Shown: positions 37,364-46,080, counted from the stretch's first letter. The stretch: 64,000 nt of DNA from Cupidesulfovibrio sp000226255 (GCF_003402415.2 NZ_AP036014.1:2728001-2792000); one strand, 5' to 3'. A program made the numbers and translations. The notes: generated by a model from the letters alone, not told the origin.

Positions 37364-39880
37364 TCAGCAAACATCGTCATCGGAAGGGAACGGCGGCGCG
37401 CCGTCCGCTGCGGGCCGCGCGCCATCCCGCGTGCGGTCCTCGGCCCCCGGCTTGCCCGCGCGGTGACGGCGCAGGGCATGCAATGCGGCCTCGCGCACGG
37501 CGTCCCCGCCATGGCGCAGCAGCGCGGCCAGCGCAGTGGCGGGCGGCGCATCCCGCCCCGCCTCCTCGCGCCGCGCGGGCAGGGCCAGCACCCGGCAGGA
37601 ATGCTCTTCCGGCAGGGCGCGGCACAAGGCGTTTTCCACCACCAGCAGCGCTTCCAACGACCCCGCCGCGCCCATTGCACCCATTGCACCAGTCGCGGAG
37701 CGAGCGGGCCCGCGCCCCCGCACCGGGCATGCGCCCCCTTCTCCCACCGGTCCGCCTTCGGGCGAAAGGGCCACGGCCACCGGCCCGGCCCACGCCGTGG
37801 GCAACGCGCCCAGCACCGCCGCCGCCCGCCGCGCGTCGCGCACGGCCAGGTGGCGCAGCACGGCCACGGCCACGGCCAGCCCCTCGGCCGTCAGCAGGCG
37901 GGCCAGCGTCACGGCGGGCACTCCCAGCAGCAGCGCGAAGGGCTCCACGCCATGCGACGCATCCGCGTCATGAAGGCGAGTTTGCTCGTAGCCGGGGCCG
38001 CTGCCCGACACATCCTCACCGCCCCTTTCCGCCTCGGCAGGCCCGTTGGCTTCGGAAGTTCCGGCGGACCCCGCCGCCGCGTCCGCCGCGTCCGCGGCGT
38101 CGAGGCAGGCCCGCACCTCGCGCATGTCGTCCGGTCCCAGCGCCCGCATGAGCAGGCGGCGCACCTGCGCCTCGCCTTCCAGCACCAGGTCCTCCGCTCC
38201 GGCCAGGCCCGCGCCGTCGTCGCGCAGCACGGCCTCCACCTGCTCCGCGTACAGCGAACCCAACCCGCGCATCACTTTCACGAAGCGGGCCGCCACCTCG
38301 GGCCGCAGGGCCGCCAGGGTCTGCGCGGCATGCACCTCGCCCAGCGCCAGGGTGCGCACAACAAAGCGCTGTTCCGGCGACAGCACCTGCCGGAACAGCC
38401 GCCGCCGGGCCATGCGACGCCGCACCTCGGCGCCCAGTTCCGGCCCCAGCAACGCCAGCACGGCGTCTCGCCGCAGCGGGGCCAGCCGTGCCGCCACCAC
38501 CGCCGCCGTCTGCGGATGCCCCCCGGCCAGATGCCGGGCCAGTTCCGCGTCGGACAAGACCTGCAAACGGTCGTGGGCCGATTCGGCGGTTTCGGTCTGC
38601 TCCGGGGCCAGCAGTACGGCCTCGTCGGCCAACAGGTCGGCCAGCGGCAACAGCATGGCCAGGGGCAACGCCAGCATCAGGCGGCCACCCCAGGGTGCAC
38701 AGGGCCCACGCCGCGCCGGGGGGGCCAGTTCCTGCGGAATGGACGGCGGGGAAGGCGCGGGGGAAAAAGCGGGGGACGGCCAGTGCAGCACCACCTCGAA
38801 GGGCGTGGCCACCAGCGGCTCGCCAAGGGCCGCCCAGTCCGGGCGCAACGCCTCCCGCGCGTGGACGGGCTGGCCCGGTTCGCCGGGGGGTGCGTCGCAG
38901 CCCGAGGTCTCGATTTCGAAATAGGGCAGGAAGGCCCATTCCAAGTCCAGTTGCAACTGGCGGCCAAGGTGCGCGCACAGCGCGGCCTCTGCATGGCCCT
39001 GCCGCCAGCCGTTGCGCCCCCCGGACCCGACCCCGGAAGTCCCGGCAGGGCCGAGCGGCCCGAACGAACCGAACGAACCGAACGAACCGAACGAACCGGG
39101 CGACCCCGGCTGCGGGGACATGGTGTCGCCGTCTGCTCCGGCCCACGCCCCGGCCATCACGCGCGGGTCCACCCCCAGCGCCAGCCAGGTGGCCGTTTCG
39201 CGCAAGGGATGGTCGAACAGCAGCGCGGCCGTGCCTTCCAGCGGGACCACCCCGAAGCGGTGCATGGCGGGCAGCACCAGCAGCCCGGCGCAACCGGCCA
39301 TGTCGTACAGCCGGGTCTCTCCGGGGGTGACCTCGCAGCCCACCCCGCACAGCGCGCCCATGCGCCGGGCCGCCGCGTCGGCGAAGCGGCGCACGATGCG
39401 TTCCAGCAACGGCAGACGGCGCAACACCGGCAGCCCGCCGCCGGGGCGGGGGAGCAGATCGCGCAGACCGGTGAGGCCATCGGTGCAGCGCAGCGGGCCG
39501 GGCGCGCGGCCAAGCGGCCCGGCTGGTTCGTCTGGGGGAAGCTGGCCGGAGGAACCCCGGCCCGAAGGAACATCGCGAAAACCGAGCACTCCGGCCCCCA
39601 GGGAACGAGGGGCGCGGCTTCTGCCGCCTCCCTGCACCACCACCAGTTCGGGCGCGGGAAATCCGCCGTCCGCTGCCCCCGGCGCATCCGGGGCATTCGG
39701 GGCAACAAACGAGTCGGCCCCGCCAGACCCGCCGGGCTCGCCAGACCCTGCGGCCCTCGCGGTCCTTGCGGACAGACGTGCTTGCCCGCCGGGCGCATCG
39801 CCGCCACCGCCGGTTCCGGCAATGCGCCGGGAGCGGCGGAAGGGAAGCACCTTGCGGTGGGGTGGCCTGCGCTCCTTCAT
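37364..39880 (-). CDS. Predicted fusion of FliM-like and FliG-like modules
   Basis: An 838-residue protein I do not recognise as a named family. Residues 1-140 are Gly/Pro-rich and probably disordered. Residues 150-425 read like the FliM middle domain: LPLLERIVRRFADAAARR, VVPLEGTAALLFDHPL, LVATPFEVVLHW and the closing MLALPLAMLLPLADLL match the FliM order, broken by a (GSF)4 insert at 262-273. Residues 440-595 read like FliG middle/C domains: GGHPQTAAVVAARL resembles the EHPQ motif, and EDLVLEGEAQVRRLLMRALGPDDM resembles the FliG_C entry. Residues 645-705 look like another FliG-type armadillo unit. The C-terminal SPOA domain of FliM is missing. AGGAGG precedes the ATG. No flagellar gene is adjacent. 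The calls are by eye. Confidence 0.7.
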   Translation of the reverse strand: MKERRPPHRKVLPFRRSRRIAGTGGGGDAPGGQARLSARTARAAGSGEPGGSGGADSFVAPNAPDAPGAADGGFPAPELVVVQGGGRSRAPRSLGAGVLGFRDVPSGRGSSGQLPPDEPAGPLGRAPGPLRCTDGLTGLRDLLPRPGGGLPVLRRLPLLERIVRRFADAAARRMGALCGVGCEVTPGETRLYDMAGCAGLLVLPAMHRFGVVPLEGTAALLFDHPLRETATWLALGVDPRVMAGAWAGADGDTMSPQPGSPGSFGSFGSFGSFGPLGPAGTSGVGSGGRNGWRQGHAEAALCAHLGRQLQLDLEWAFLPYFEIETSGCDAPPGEPGQPVHAREALRPDWAALGEPLVATPFEVVLHWPSPAFSPAPSPPSIPQELAPPARRGPCAPWGGRLMLALPLAMLLPLADLLADEAVLLAPEQTETAESAHDRLQVLSDAELARHLAGGHPQTAAVVAARLAPLRRDAVLALLGPELGAEVRRRMARRRLFRQVLSPEQRFVVRTLALGEVHAAQTLAALRPEVAARFVKVMRGLGSLYAEQVEAVLRDDGAGLAGAEDLVLEGEAQVRRLLMRALGPDDMREVRACLDAADAADAAAGSAGTSEANGPAEAERGGEDVSGSGPGYEQTRLHDADASHGVEPFALLLGVPAVTLARLLTAEGLAVAVAVLRHLAVRDARRAAAVLGALPTAWAGPVAVALSPEGGPVGEGGACPVRGRGPARSATGAMGAMGAAGSLEALLVVENALCRALPEEHSCRVLALPARREEAGRDAPPATALAALLRHGGDAVREAALHALRRHRAGKPGAEDRTRDGARPAADGAPPFPSDDDVC
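37671..37697. repeat. Short 9-bp tandem repeat
   Basis: Two exact CCCATTGCA units and a degenerate third encode Gly-Ala-Met triplets near the C terminus of the FliM/FliG-like protein. Confidence 0.6.
39061..39096. repeat. Four perfect 9-bp repeats in FliM/FliG-like gene
   Basis: Four identical CGAACGAAC units encode (Gly-Ser-Phe)4 inside the FliM-like module. Confidence 0.95.
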
Positions 39881-40026
39881 GGGGCCTCCTGGGGGGTTCC
39901 CGCCCTTACCGCCCACCTACGCCAAAACGCAGCTGCCGCCAAGCGCGATGCGCGGCGCGGACTTTACGGCGGCGCGCGGCGCGGGTATCGTTTCCGCTGT
40001 CCGGAAACATCCCGCAAGGAGGCGAC

Positions 40027-40494
40027 ATGCCCCGCCACTGGCTGTTCAAGACCGAGCCCGGCTGCTTCTCCATAGCCCACCTGGCCGCCCTGCCCGGCGC
40101 AACCTCCAGTTGGGACGGCGTACGCAACTACCAGGCCCGCAACTTCATGCGCGAGATGCGCCTGGGCGACCTTGGGCTGTTCTACCACAGCGTCACCCAC
40201 CCCTCGGTGGCCGGGGTGGTGGACATCGTGCGCGAGGCCTACCCCGACCACACCGCATGGGACCCGGAGGACCGGCATTTCGACCCGGCCTCCACGCCGG
40301 ACAAGCCGCGCTGGTTCATGGTGGACGTGCGGCTGGTGCGCACCTTTGCCCGGCCAGTGCCGCTGGCCCAACTGCGCACCCTGCCGGAACTGGCGGACAT
40401 GGAGCTTCTGCGCAAGGGCAGCCGCCTTTCGGTGCAGCCGGTGAGCCCCCTGGAATTCGCAACGGTGCTGCGCCTGGCCGACGCCGACGCATAG
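40027..40494 (+). CDS. EVE domain protein
   Basis: A 155-residue single-domain EVE protein, the PUA-like fold that reads modified bases in DNA or RNA. Family landmarks are HWLFKTEPGCFSI at the start, WDGVRNYQARNFMREM (about 29-44) and DKPRWFMVDV (about 92-101), which together form the aromatic pocket. AAGGAGG precedes the ATG at 40027. The nearest neighbour is slyX, 58 bp downstream; no restriction genes are close by. The ligand is unknown. Confidence 0.93.
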   Translation: MPRHWLFKTEPGCFSIAHLAALPGATSSWDGVRNYQARNFMREMRLGDLGLFYHSVTHPSVAGVVDIVREAYPDHTAWDPEDRHFDPASTPDKPRWFMVDVRLVRTFARPVPLAQLRTLPELADMELLRKGSRLSVQPVSPLEFATVLRLADADA

Positions 40495-40552
40495 GCGACG
40501 GCTTCTGCACAGGCCCCGCCCCACATACCCGCAATCACCCCACGGACGACCC

Positions 40553-40774
40553 ATGACCAAGGAACTGGAAGACCGGCTGGCCCGGCTGGAAGAGACCGTC
40601 TATTTTCAGGAACAGGCCCTGCGCGAGCTGAACGACGCGCTGGTGCGCCAGCAGGCCCAACTGGACGAGACGGACCGGCTGCTGGCGGCGGCACGCGAGC
40701 GGTTGCGCTCGCTGACCCAGATGATGGAGGACGACGGCGGCGAGGATACCGGGCCGCCTCCGCATTACCTATAG
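40553..40774 (+). CDS. slyX: SlyX family protein
   Basis: A 73-residue coiled-coil protein matching SlyX: ELEDRLARLEETVYFQEQAL at the start, then QLDETDRLLAAARERL and the conserved PPPHYL end. The molecular role of SlyX is unknown. Length and the C-terminal motif are exactly those expected. It follows the EVE gene on the same strand. Confidence 0.9.
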   Translation: MTKELEDRLARLEETVYFQEQALRELNDALVRQQAQLDETDRLLAAARERLRSLTQMMEDDGGEDTGPPPHYL

Positions 40775-40824
40775 CGGATTTCATGCGACCGGCTGATGGG
40801 GCAACCCGTCCGCCGGTTTTCCGT

Positions 40825-41394
40825 TCAGGCGCCGGGCTTGTGGCGGCGTTGCCCGGCGGCGCTGCATGCGGGAGATGCGGGGGATGCTGACGGGTCGCTG
40901 TGCGGCGCGCCCCTGTCCGTGGGATCCACGACGGTTTGCGCACACGCGGCCATCCGGCGGGCCAGATGCCCGGCCAGCAGCACGCCCAGCCACGTGCCCG
41001 TCGCGTTGGCGGCCATGTCAGCGGCGGAGGCCACCCGGCCGGGCACATACGCCTGCGCCAACTCCAGCCCCACGCCCAGCAGGGCCATGGACCACGCCGC
41101 CCGGCGCGCCGCCGGGGCCAGCGCAGGCGGCGACGGCGACGACGGCGGCGACTGACGGCCCCGGAACGACTCCGCCGCCAGCAGCGCCAGCAACAGGTAG
41201 GCCAGCGTGTGCCACAGCTTGTCGATCTGCGGCACGTCCAGCAGCATGTCCGGCTGGGGAATCAGCGATTGGCGCACCACCACGGTCACGGCCAGCCCCC
41301 ATGCGCAGCGCGTGCAGGCAACCCGCCAGGGGTGGCTGGCCCACCAGGCCAGCAGGGACGATGTCGGGGAGCCGTGTTTCCGGAAATCGGGCAT
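40825..41394 (-). CDS. VanZ-like membrane protein
   Basis: A 189-residue protein with about four membrane helices and the VanZ family pattern: DKLWHTLAYLLLALLAAE, GVGLELAQAYVPGR and DMAANATGTWLGVLLA. VanZ-like proteins are linked to glycopeptide tolerance in one case but are mostly of unknown role. The C-terminal 40 residues are a hydrophilic tail. It lies 111 bp after the rhodanese gene on the same strand. Confidence 0.85.
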   Translation of the reverse strand: MPDFRKHGSPTSSLLAWWASHPWRVACTRCAWGLAVTVVVRQSLIPQPDMLLDVPQIDKLWHTLAYLLLALLAAESFRGRQSPPSSPSPPALAPAARRAAWSMALLGVGLELAQAYVPGRVASAADMAANATGTWLGVLLAGHLARRMAACAQTVVDPTDRGAPHSDPSASPASPACSAAGQRRHKPGA

Positions 41395-41505
41395 CGGGTG
41401 CAGTCCTGCATGAAAGCGGCCGGGCCGCTGGTAATACCCTCGGAAGGAATGTCTGAAGGCCGGGACATCAGGGCATGGCGCGCCGCGCCAGCATCAGCGC
41501 AGCCG

Positions 41506-41997
41506 TCAGCCGCCCCCCGTGCACGGTGAGCGGGGCGGGGCTTCCTGCTTCGGCACGCCGTCGTCCCCCGGCGGCGCGCAGGGGCCGCAGGGGCCGAATT
41601 CCACGGGCAGCCCCGTGGCGTGCCAGGCGTCCATGCCGCCCGCGATGCGGTAGGCCACGGCAAATCCCTGCACCACGGCGGCGCGGGCGGCGGAATCGCT
41701 GCGGGTGGACGTGGCCCCCTCGCACACGAAGGCCACGGACGGACACTGGGCGGCGCACAACACCTTGTGCAGCCACCAGCGCCGCAGCAGCCGCGCCACC
41801 CAGGTCAGGGGCAGGGGAAAGCACAGCGCGCCGGGCACGTGACCGGCCTCGTAGTCCGGCGCATCGCGCACGTCGATCACGCTCAGCGTGCCCGCCTGCG
41901 CGCGCCGCCACGCCTCTTCGGGGGCCAGCAACCCGTAGCCGCCCGAAGCCGCCTGCCGCAGCAGCCCGACCGGAAATTCCCGCGTGTCGTCAGCCAT
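41506..41997 (-). CDS. Rhodanese-like sulfurtransferase
   Basis: A 163-residue single rhodanese domain. The CDC25/rhodanese landmarks are VIDVRDAPDYEAGHVPGAL (about 39-57) and the active-site loop VCEGATSTRS, where the cysteine would carry a persulfide; the segment YRIAGGMDAWHATGLPVE closes the fold. There is an Arg-rich amphipathic stretch (WVARLLRRWWLHK) in the middle and a Cys/Pro-rich tail. No signal peptide, so cytoplasmic sulfane-sulfur transfer is the likely role. Confidence 0.88.
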   Translation of the reverse strand: MADDTREFPVGLLRQAASGGYGLLAPEEAWRRAQAGTLSVIDVRDAPDYEAGHVPGALCFPLPLTWVARLLRRWWLHKVLCAAQCPSVAFVCEGATSTRSDSAARAAVVQGFAVAYRIAGGMDAWHATGLPVEFGPCGPCAPPGDDGVPKQEAPPRSPCTGGG

Positions 41998-42135
41998 GCG
42001 CCGTTACCCGCCCCTCCCCTGCACGGTTCCACCCTGCCCGCCACGTAACACGGCGCGGACGGGACGAAAAGCCCGGCCGCGCCGCGTGGCATGCGTATGG
42101 TCCGGCGGGACGCACTGCGGCCCACCTGTCACTTC

Positions 42136-42750
42136 CTAGACTTCGCCGCCCTTCAAGGAAGCAGGCGCCTCCGGCCCGTTCTTCAGGCACTTGAGCACGT
42201 GGGCCATGTTGCGGCCCAGGTTGACCATGGTGCGGATGCCTTCCTCGTCGCCGTTGACGTCGCCGGGGGCCAGGCCGATGCCCACGTTCCAGTAGCTGGA
42301 GCACGGCACCACCATCTCGGCGATGCCGAAGAAGGCCATCAATCCGTTGTACACCTGCTGCGCGCCGCCGCGCCGCACGGCCACCACGGGCGCGCCCACC
42401 TTCATGCGCAGCGCGCCGCCGTTGGCGATGGACACCATGCCCGCGCGGTCGATGAGGGCCTTCATTTCTGTGGAGACGTTGGCGAAATAGGTGGGCGAAC
42501 CCAGGATGACGCCGTCGGCCTTGTGCATGGCGGCGATCCACTCGTTCATGGGGTCGCCGGTCTGGATGCACTGGCCGTCCTGCTTTTCGAAACACTTCAT
42601 GCAGGCGATGCAGCCGCGCACGGCCTTGCCGCCCACGCGGAATTCCTCGGTGGTGACGCCCGCGGCCTCAAGTTCGCGCCGGACGGTGCCGAGCAGGATG
42701 GACGTGTTGCCGTTCTTGCGGGGGCTGCCGTTGAAAACGACGACATGCAT
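42136..42750 (-). CDS. NADPH-dependent FMN reductase / flavodoxin-like protein
   Basis: A 204-residue flavodoxin-fold oxidoreductase. It begins MHVVVFNGSPRKNGNTSIL, the FMN phosphate loop, then GCIACMKCFEKQDGQC (about 46-61), a Cys-rich segment typical of iron-sulfur-flavoprotein relatives, and GSPTYFANVSTEMKALIDR, the second FMN loop. The three or four cysteines suggest it may hold a 4Fe-4S cluster. The ATG at 42750 has GGAGG eight bases before. It ends the redox cassette controlled in principle by the HxlR regulator at 45549. Confidence 0.88.
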   Translation of the reverse strand: MHVVVFNGSPRKNGNTSILLGTVRRELEAAGVTTEEFRVGGKAVRGCIACMKCFEKQDGQCIQTGDPMNEWIAAMHKADGVILGSPTYFANVSTEMKALIDRAGMVSIANGGALRMKVGAPVVAVRRGGAQQVYNGLMAFFGIAEMVVPCSSYWNVGIGLAPGDVNGDEEGIRTMVNLGRNMAHVLKCLKNGPEAPASLKGGEV

Positions 42751-42888
42751 GGAAATATCCTCCGGTTGGGATGGGGGCATGATGGGTGGCCGCATGGCCC
42801 GCGCCGCACCCGGAGGCTGGGCCGCGCGCCCTGTCCGTTCCGGCCAGGGAAGGCGGAACGAAGCTGGAGCGCGCGGCCCGGATTCGGG

Positions 42889-43221
42889 CTATTGCGCGGG
42901 GCCAGCGGCGGTTTCTTCCGCCGGGCCGTCGGCCTCTTCGACAAGCAGGCCCAGCGGCACGTACGGGCCAAGGGGAATCAGTTCGAACTCTATCTGCCCC
43001 TGCTTGACCAGAGGCAGCGTGTTGATCAGCGACTGCGCCTCTTCCATGGAGGGGGCTTCCAGCACCATGACGGTGCCGGACCGGTCCTGCCGGAAGTACA
43101 CCTCGCGGACCACGTCGGCGAGGTACATCTTGATGGTATGGGCCACTTCCTTCAGGAAGTTTGCGCGGATGACGTCGGGGGTGGCGTCTTCGCGAACCTT
43201 GTCGATGGCGAGAATCTTCAT
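42889..43221 (-). CDS. Small dimeric alpha-beta barrel-like protein
   Basis: A 110-residue protein of no firm family. The pattern MKILAIDKVREDATPDVI, VAHTIKMYLADVVREVYF, GTVMVLEAPSMEEAQSLINTLPLV and FELIPLGPYVPLGLL resembles the muconolactone isomerase/YciI ferredoxin-like fold, which acts on small aromatic or electrophilic molecules. GAGGAG precedes the ATG at 43221. It lies between the Old Yellow Enzyme and FMN reductase genes, fitting a detoxification cassette. Function is inference. Confidence 0.7.
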   Translation of the reverse strand: MKILAIDKVREDATPDVIRANFLKEVAHTIKMYLADVVREVYFRQDRSGTVMVLEAPSMEEAQSLINTLPLVKQGQIEFELIPLGPYVPLGLLVEEADGPAEETAAGPAQ

Positions 43222-43393
43222 GCGCGGCTCCTCGTGGAATTGCGGGTTGCACCCGGTCCACGACGGGTACGCGGTTTCGCCGCCCCGCTCAAGGCCCAAG
43301 TGGCCTGCCGCACGGGGGAACGCCGGGATGCGCGCCCCGTCACGACGCATGGGGGCGCATGGGGCCGCGTGGTCCGCGCGCGGCCGTCCCTCG

Positions 43394-44512
43394 CTATTCC
43401 CCGGCAACCTCGCCGCGCGCCACGGGGCAGTAGAAGCCCCGGTTCTCGCGCAGGGGGCCGTAACACTTGTTGCACGAGATGCACGCGGCGCGGGCGTCGT
43501 CGCCTTCCGCCCAGCGGCGCACCAGGCCGGGTTCGCGGATCAGCGGGCGGCACAGCGAAAGCATGTCCGCCGTGCCCTCGTCCACCAGTTGCTGCGCCAC
43601 CTGCGGGGTACGGATGCCGCCCACCAGGATCAGCGGCACGCCCACTTCCGCCTTGAAACGGCGCGCGGCCTCGCGGTACCACGCCTCGTCCTCGGGCGTG
43701 CGGATGCGCGTCACCCGGGCGGGCATGCGGTTCGGCGGGTTCATGGCCGTGCCGCCGGACATTTCCACGGCGTCCACCCCGGCGGATATGGCATGCCGGG
43801 CCGTTTCCAGCATCTCGTCCACCTCGAAGCCGCCGTCCATGAAGTCGGAGCTGTTCAGCTTCACCCACACGGGGAAGGTGGGCCCCACGGCCTCGCGCAC
43901 GGCGCGCACCGCCATCAGCAGGGGGCGCATGCGGTTTTCCAGCGTGCCGCCGAACCGGTCGGTGCGCTTGTTGCGCGCGGGCGACAGAAACTGGCTCAGC
44001 AGATAGCCATGCGCCCCGTGCACCTGCACCCCGTCGAAGCCCGCCTGCACGGCACGGCGCGCTGCGGCGGCCAGGGCGGCCACCACTGCGTCGAGGTCTG
44101 CTTCAGTCATTTCGCGCATGGGCAGAAAGCCTTCGCGCTCGAAGGGGGTGGCGGTCATGCCGGGTTCGCCCGTGGCCGGGGTGTGGGCCAGGCCGCCCGC
44201 GTGGGCCAGCTGGGCCACGATGCGCCCGCCGCCCGCATGCACTGCGTCGGCCAGCATGCGCAGACCGGGAATGCAGGCGTCGTCATGGATGCCAAGTTGG
44301 CGGGGGCCCGCCTGCCCGCGCTTTTCCACATAGGCATGGCCGGGTATGACCACGCCCACGCCGCCCTTGGCCAGTGCGCCCAGCACCTCGGCCAGAGCCG
44401 GGGTGGCCAGGCCGTCGTCGGTAGCCAGCCCTTCCCAGGTGGCGGAACGGACGAAACGGTTGGGCGATTCCAGATTGCCGATGCGCATGGGCGCGAAAAT
44501 GGATGCGCTCAT
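43394..44512 (-). CDS. NADH:flavin oxidoreductase, Old Yellow Enzyme family
   Basis: A 372-residue TIM-barrel flavoprotein. It starts with FAPMRIGNLESPNRFVRSATWEG, carries the substrate-binding HGAHGYLLSQFLSP, the FMN-binding NKRTDRFGG and VPLILVGGIRTP, and ends in a cysteine cluster (CISCNKCYGPLRENRGFYC) like that of the iron-sulfur 2,4-dienoyl-CoA reductase branch, though the second domain of that branch is absent. It would reduce activated C=C bonds. A GGAGATCCA ribosome site precedes the ATG. Confidence 0.9.
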   Translation of the reverse strand: MSASIFAPMRIGNLESPNRFVRSATWEGLATDDGLATPALAEVLGALAKGGVGVVIPGHAYVEKRGQAGPRQLGIHDDACIPGLRMLADAVHAGGGRIVAQLAHAGGLAHTPATGEPGMTATPFEREGFLPMREMTEADLDAVVAALAAAARRAVQAGFDGVQVHGAHGYLLSQFLSPARNKRTDRFGGTLENRMRPLLMAVRAVREAVGPTFPVWVKLNSSDFMDGGFEVDEMLETARHAISAGVDAVEMSGGTAMNPPNRMPARVTRIRTPEDEAWYREAARRFKAEVGVPLILVGGIRTPQVAQQLVDEGTADMLSLCRPLIREPGLVRRWAEGDDARAACISCNKCYGPLRENRGFYCPVARGEVAGE

Positions 44513-44628
44513 TGGATCTCCGTAGTGTGCCGCCCTGCCCGCAAAAGGGGGAGGGAGGACACACGAAAATGTTGGCGAAATGTCGGGTAGAACTTTGTGG
44601 AGCAGGGGCGGCGGGTTGCCGCCCCCCG

Positions 44629-44817
44629 TCATTTCTTGCGGTCGGACAGCAGCACCCCGGCCACTCCGATGTCCTCGGGCTGGCGGCAGTCGATGAGCAC
44701 GGTGATGGTCTCGGGGGGCAGCTTCATGACGCGCGCCGCCGCGGCGGTGAGTTCGCGCACCAGTTCACGCTTGTCGTCCGTTGCCATGTGGTTGGCCACA
44801 ACGCTGATGATGGGCAT
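44629..44817 (-). CDS. 4-oxalocrotonate tautomerase family protein
   Basis: A 62-residue tautomerase. The catalytic Pro1 (after Met removal) begins PIISVVANHMATDDKRELV, and the conserved hydrophobic core EITVLIDCRQPEDIGVAG is near normal. The size is typical of the 4-OT family, which ketonises enols of small carboxylic acids. It overlaps nothing but lies one base after the nitroreductase stop, so the two are translated together. Confidence 0.88.
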   Translation of the reverse strand: MPIISVVANHMATDDKRELVRELTAAAARVMKLPPETITVLIDCRQPEDIGVAGVLLSDRKK

Positions 44818-44818
44818 G

Positions 44819-45328
44819 CTACCACCCGTTCCAGTGGACTTTGGCTTCGTCGTAGCGGTCCTGCGGGGCCAGTTCCTGCGCCGGATGGCCGATGACGATG
44901 AAGCCCAGCGGCACCACGCTGTCCGGCAGACCGAGCAGACGGCGGAAGCCGTCCTCGCGGTCCTTCATGGGGTGCACGCCGGTCCACACCGCGCCCAGCC
45001 CCTTGCCGTGCACGGCCAGCAAGATGTTCTGCACGGCGGCGGAGCAGTCCTGCACCCAGTAGCCGGGGTATTTTTCCGCCGTCAGGTCGGCGCACACCAG
45101 AATGCCCAACGGGGCCTTTGCGGCCATGGCGGCATACTGGCTGAACGCGGGGATGGCCTCGAGCAGCGCGCGGTCGTCCACGACCACGAAGCGCCACGGC
45201 TGGGCATTGCCCGCGCTGGGCGCGGCCATGGCGGCGGCCAGGATGGCGCGCACGTCGGACGCGGCAACGGGGGCCTCGGTATACTTGCGGATGGAGCGAC
45301 GCCCGTGGATGGCGGAAAAGACGTCCAT
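44819..45328 (-). CDS. Nitroreductase family protein
   Basis: A 169-residue FMN-dependent nitroreductase. Family landmarks: AIHGRRSIRKYTEAPV (about 6-21), AAPSAGNAQPWRFVVV, where FMN binds, DCSAAVQNILLAVHGKGLGAVW and GFIVIGHPAQE. The enzyme would use NAD(P)H to reduce nitro groups, quinones or enones. GGAGG precedes the ATG at 45328. It is the first gene of the minus-strand redox cassette and is divergent from the HxlR regulator. Confidence 0.92.
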   Translation of the reverse strand: MDVFSAIHGRRSIRKYTEAPVAASDVRAILAAAMAAPSAGNAQPWRFVVVDDRALLEAIPAFSQYAAMAAKAPLGILVCADLTAEKYPGYWVQDCSAAVQNILLAVHGKGLGAVWTGVHPMKDREDGFRRLLGLPDSVVPLGFIVIGHPAQELAPQDRYDEAKVHWNGW

Positions 45329-45472
45329 GAAAACCTCCTGCGCCTGATGCGGCATGGTTGGTGGCGGATCGGGCCGCCCTTGCCCGGCAGTCCGGATGGT
45401 TTGGGGGATCGGGCGACCTGTGGTGTCAAAATACCTACTTGGGCATTTTCATCAAGTACGCACCATTTTGTG

Positions 45473-45496
45473 GCATAGTATCCTACTGCATACCAT
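45473..45496. promoter_or_regulatory. Candidate operator between nitroreductase and HxlR genes
   Basis: An imperfect inverted repeat ATAGTAT-CCTACTGC-ATACCAT lies in a low-GC stretch of the 220-bp divergent gap. HxlR proteins bind such dyads near their own and neighbouring genes, so this is a reasonable operator guess. Confidence 0.5.
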
Positions 45497-45548
45497 AGGG
45501 CCTTGAAAGATACCGCGCATGGTACTATGTTTCGGGCGGAGGTACCAG

Positions 45549-45989
45549 ATGGTCACGGCATGCACCCTCAAGCACTGCGCGGGCAAGGAATATTACTGCT
45601 CGCTGGAGCTGACCCTGCAGGTCATCGGCGGCAAGTGGAAGCCCATCATTCTGTGGCGGCTGGGGCAGGATGGCACGCTGCGCTTCAGCGAGCTGCGGCG
45701 CATCATGCCCAACATCACCCAGAAGATGCTCACCCAACAGCTGCGCGAACTGGAATCGGACGGCGTGCTGCACCGCGAGGTATACCCCCAGGTGCCGCCA
45801 CGCGTGGAATATTCGCTGACCGAGCTTGGCCGCAGCGTGCTGCCGGTGCTGTCCGAGATGTGCAAGTGGGGCCACGCCTTCGAGGCGCGGCACGGCACCT
45901 CGGACACCGGGCTCACCACCCGCGCCGCAGCGCCGGCCAACGGCGGCGGCCCCGGCGACGATATGGACATGGCCGTGGGCGAGGTGTAG
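45549..45989 (+). CDS. HxlR/HTH-type transcriptional regulator
   Basis: A 146-residue winged-helix regulator of the HxlR family, which includes electrophile/quinone-sensing regulators such as YodB. Landmarks are LTLQVIGGKWKPIILWRL (about 22-39), RFSELRRIMPNITQKML (recognition helix) and EYSLTELGRSVLPVL. Two cysteines lie at the very N terminus (ACTLKHC), where YodB-type regulators keep their redox cysteine. GGAGG precedes the ATG at 45549. Divergent placement implies it controls the nitroreductase cassette. Confidence 0.92.
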   Translation: MVTACTLKHCAGKEYYCSLELTLQVIGGKWKPIILWRLGQDGTLRFSELRRIMPNITQKMLTQQLRELESDGVLHREVYPQVPPRVEYSLTELGRSVLPVLSEMCKWGHAFEARHGTSDTGLTTRAAAPANGGGPGDDMDMAVGEV

Positions 45990-46027
45990 CCCGCCAGCCG
46001 CCGGATTCAGCCCCCCAGAAAAACGAA

Positions 46028-46053
46028 CGCGCCCGGTCAGACGACCGGGCGCG
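46028..46053. terminator. Bidirectional terminator between HxlR and DMT genes
   Basis: A perfect 11-bp stem CGCGCCCGGTC/GACCGGGCGCG. On the plus strand CTTTC follows; on the minus strand TTCGTTTTTC follows. It lies between convergent genes. Confidence 0.82.
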
Positions 46054-46080
46054 CTTTCATGTACGAATGGACTTTCGGAC

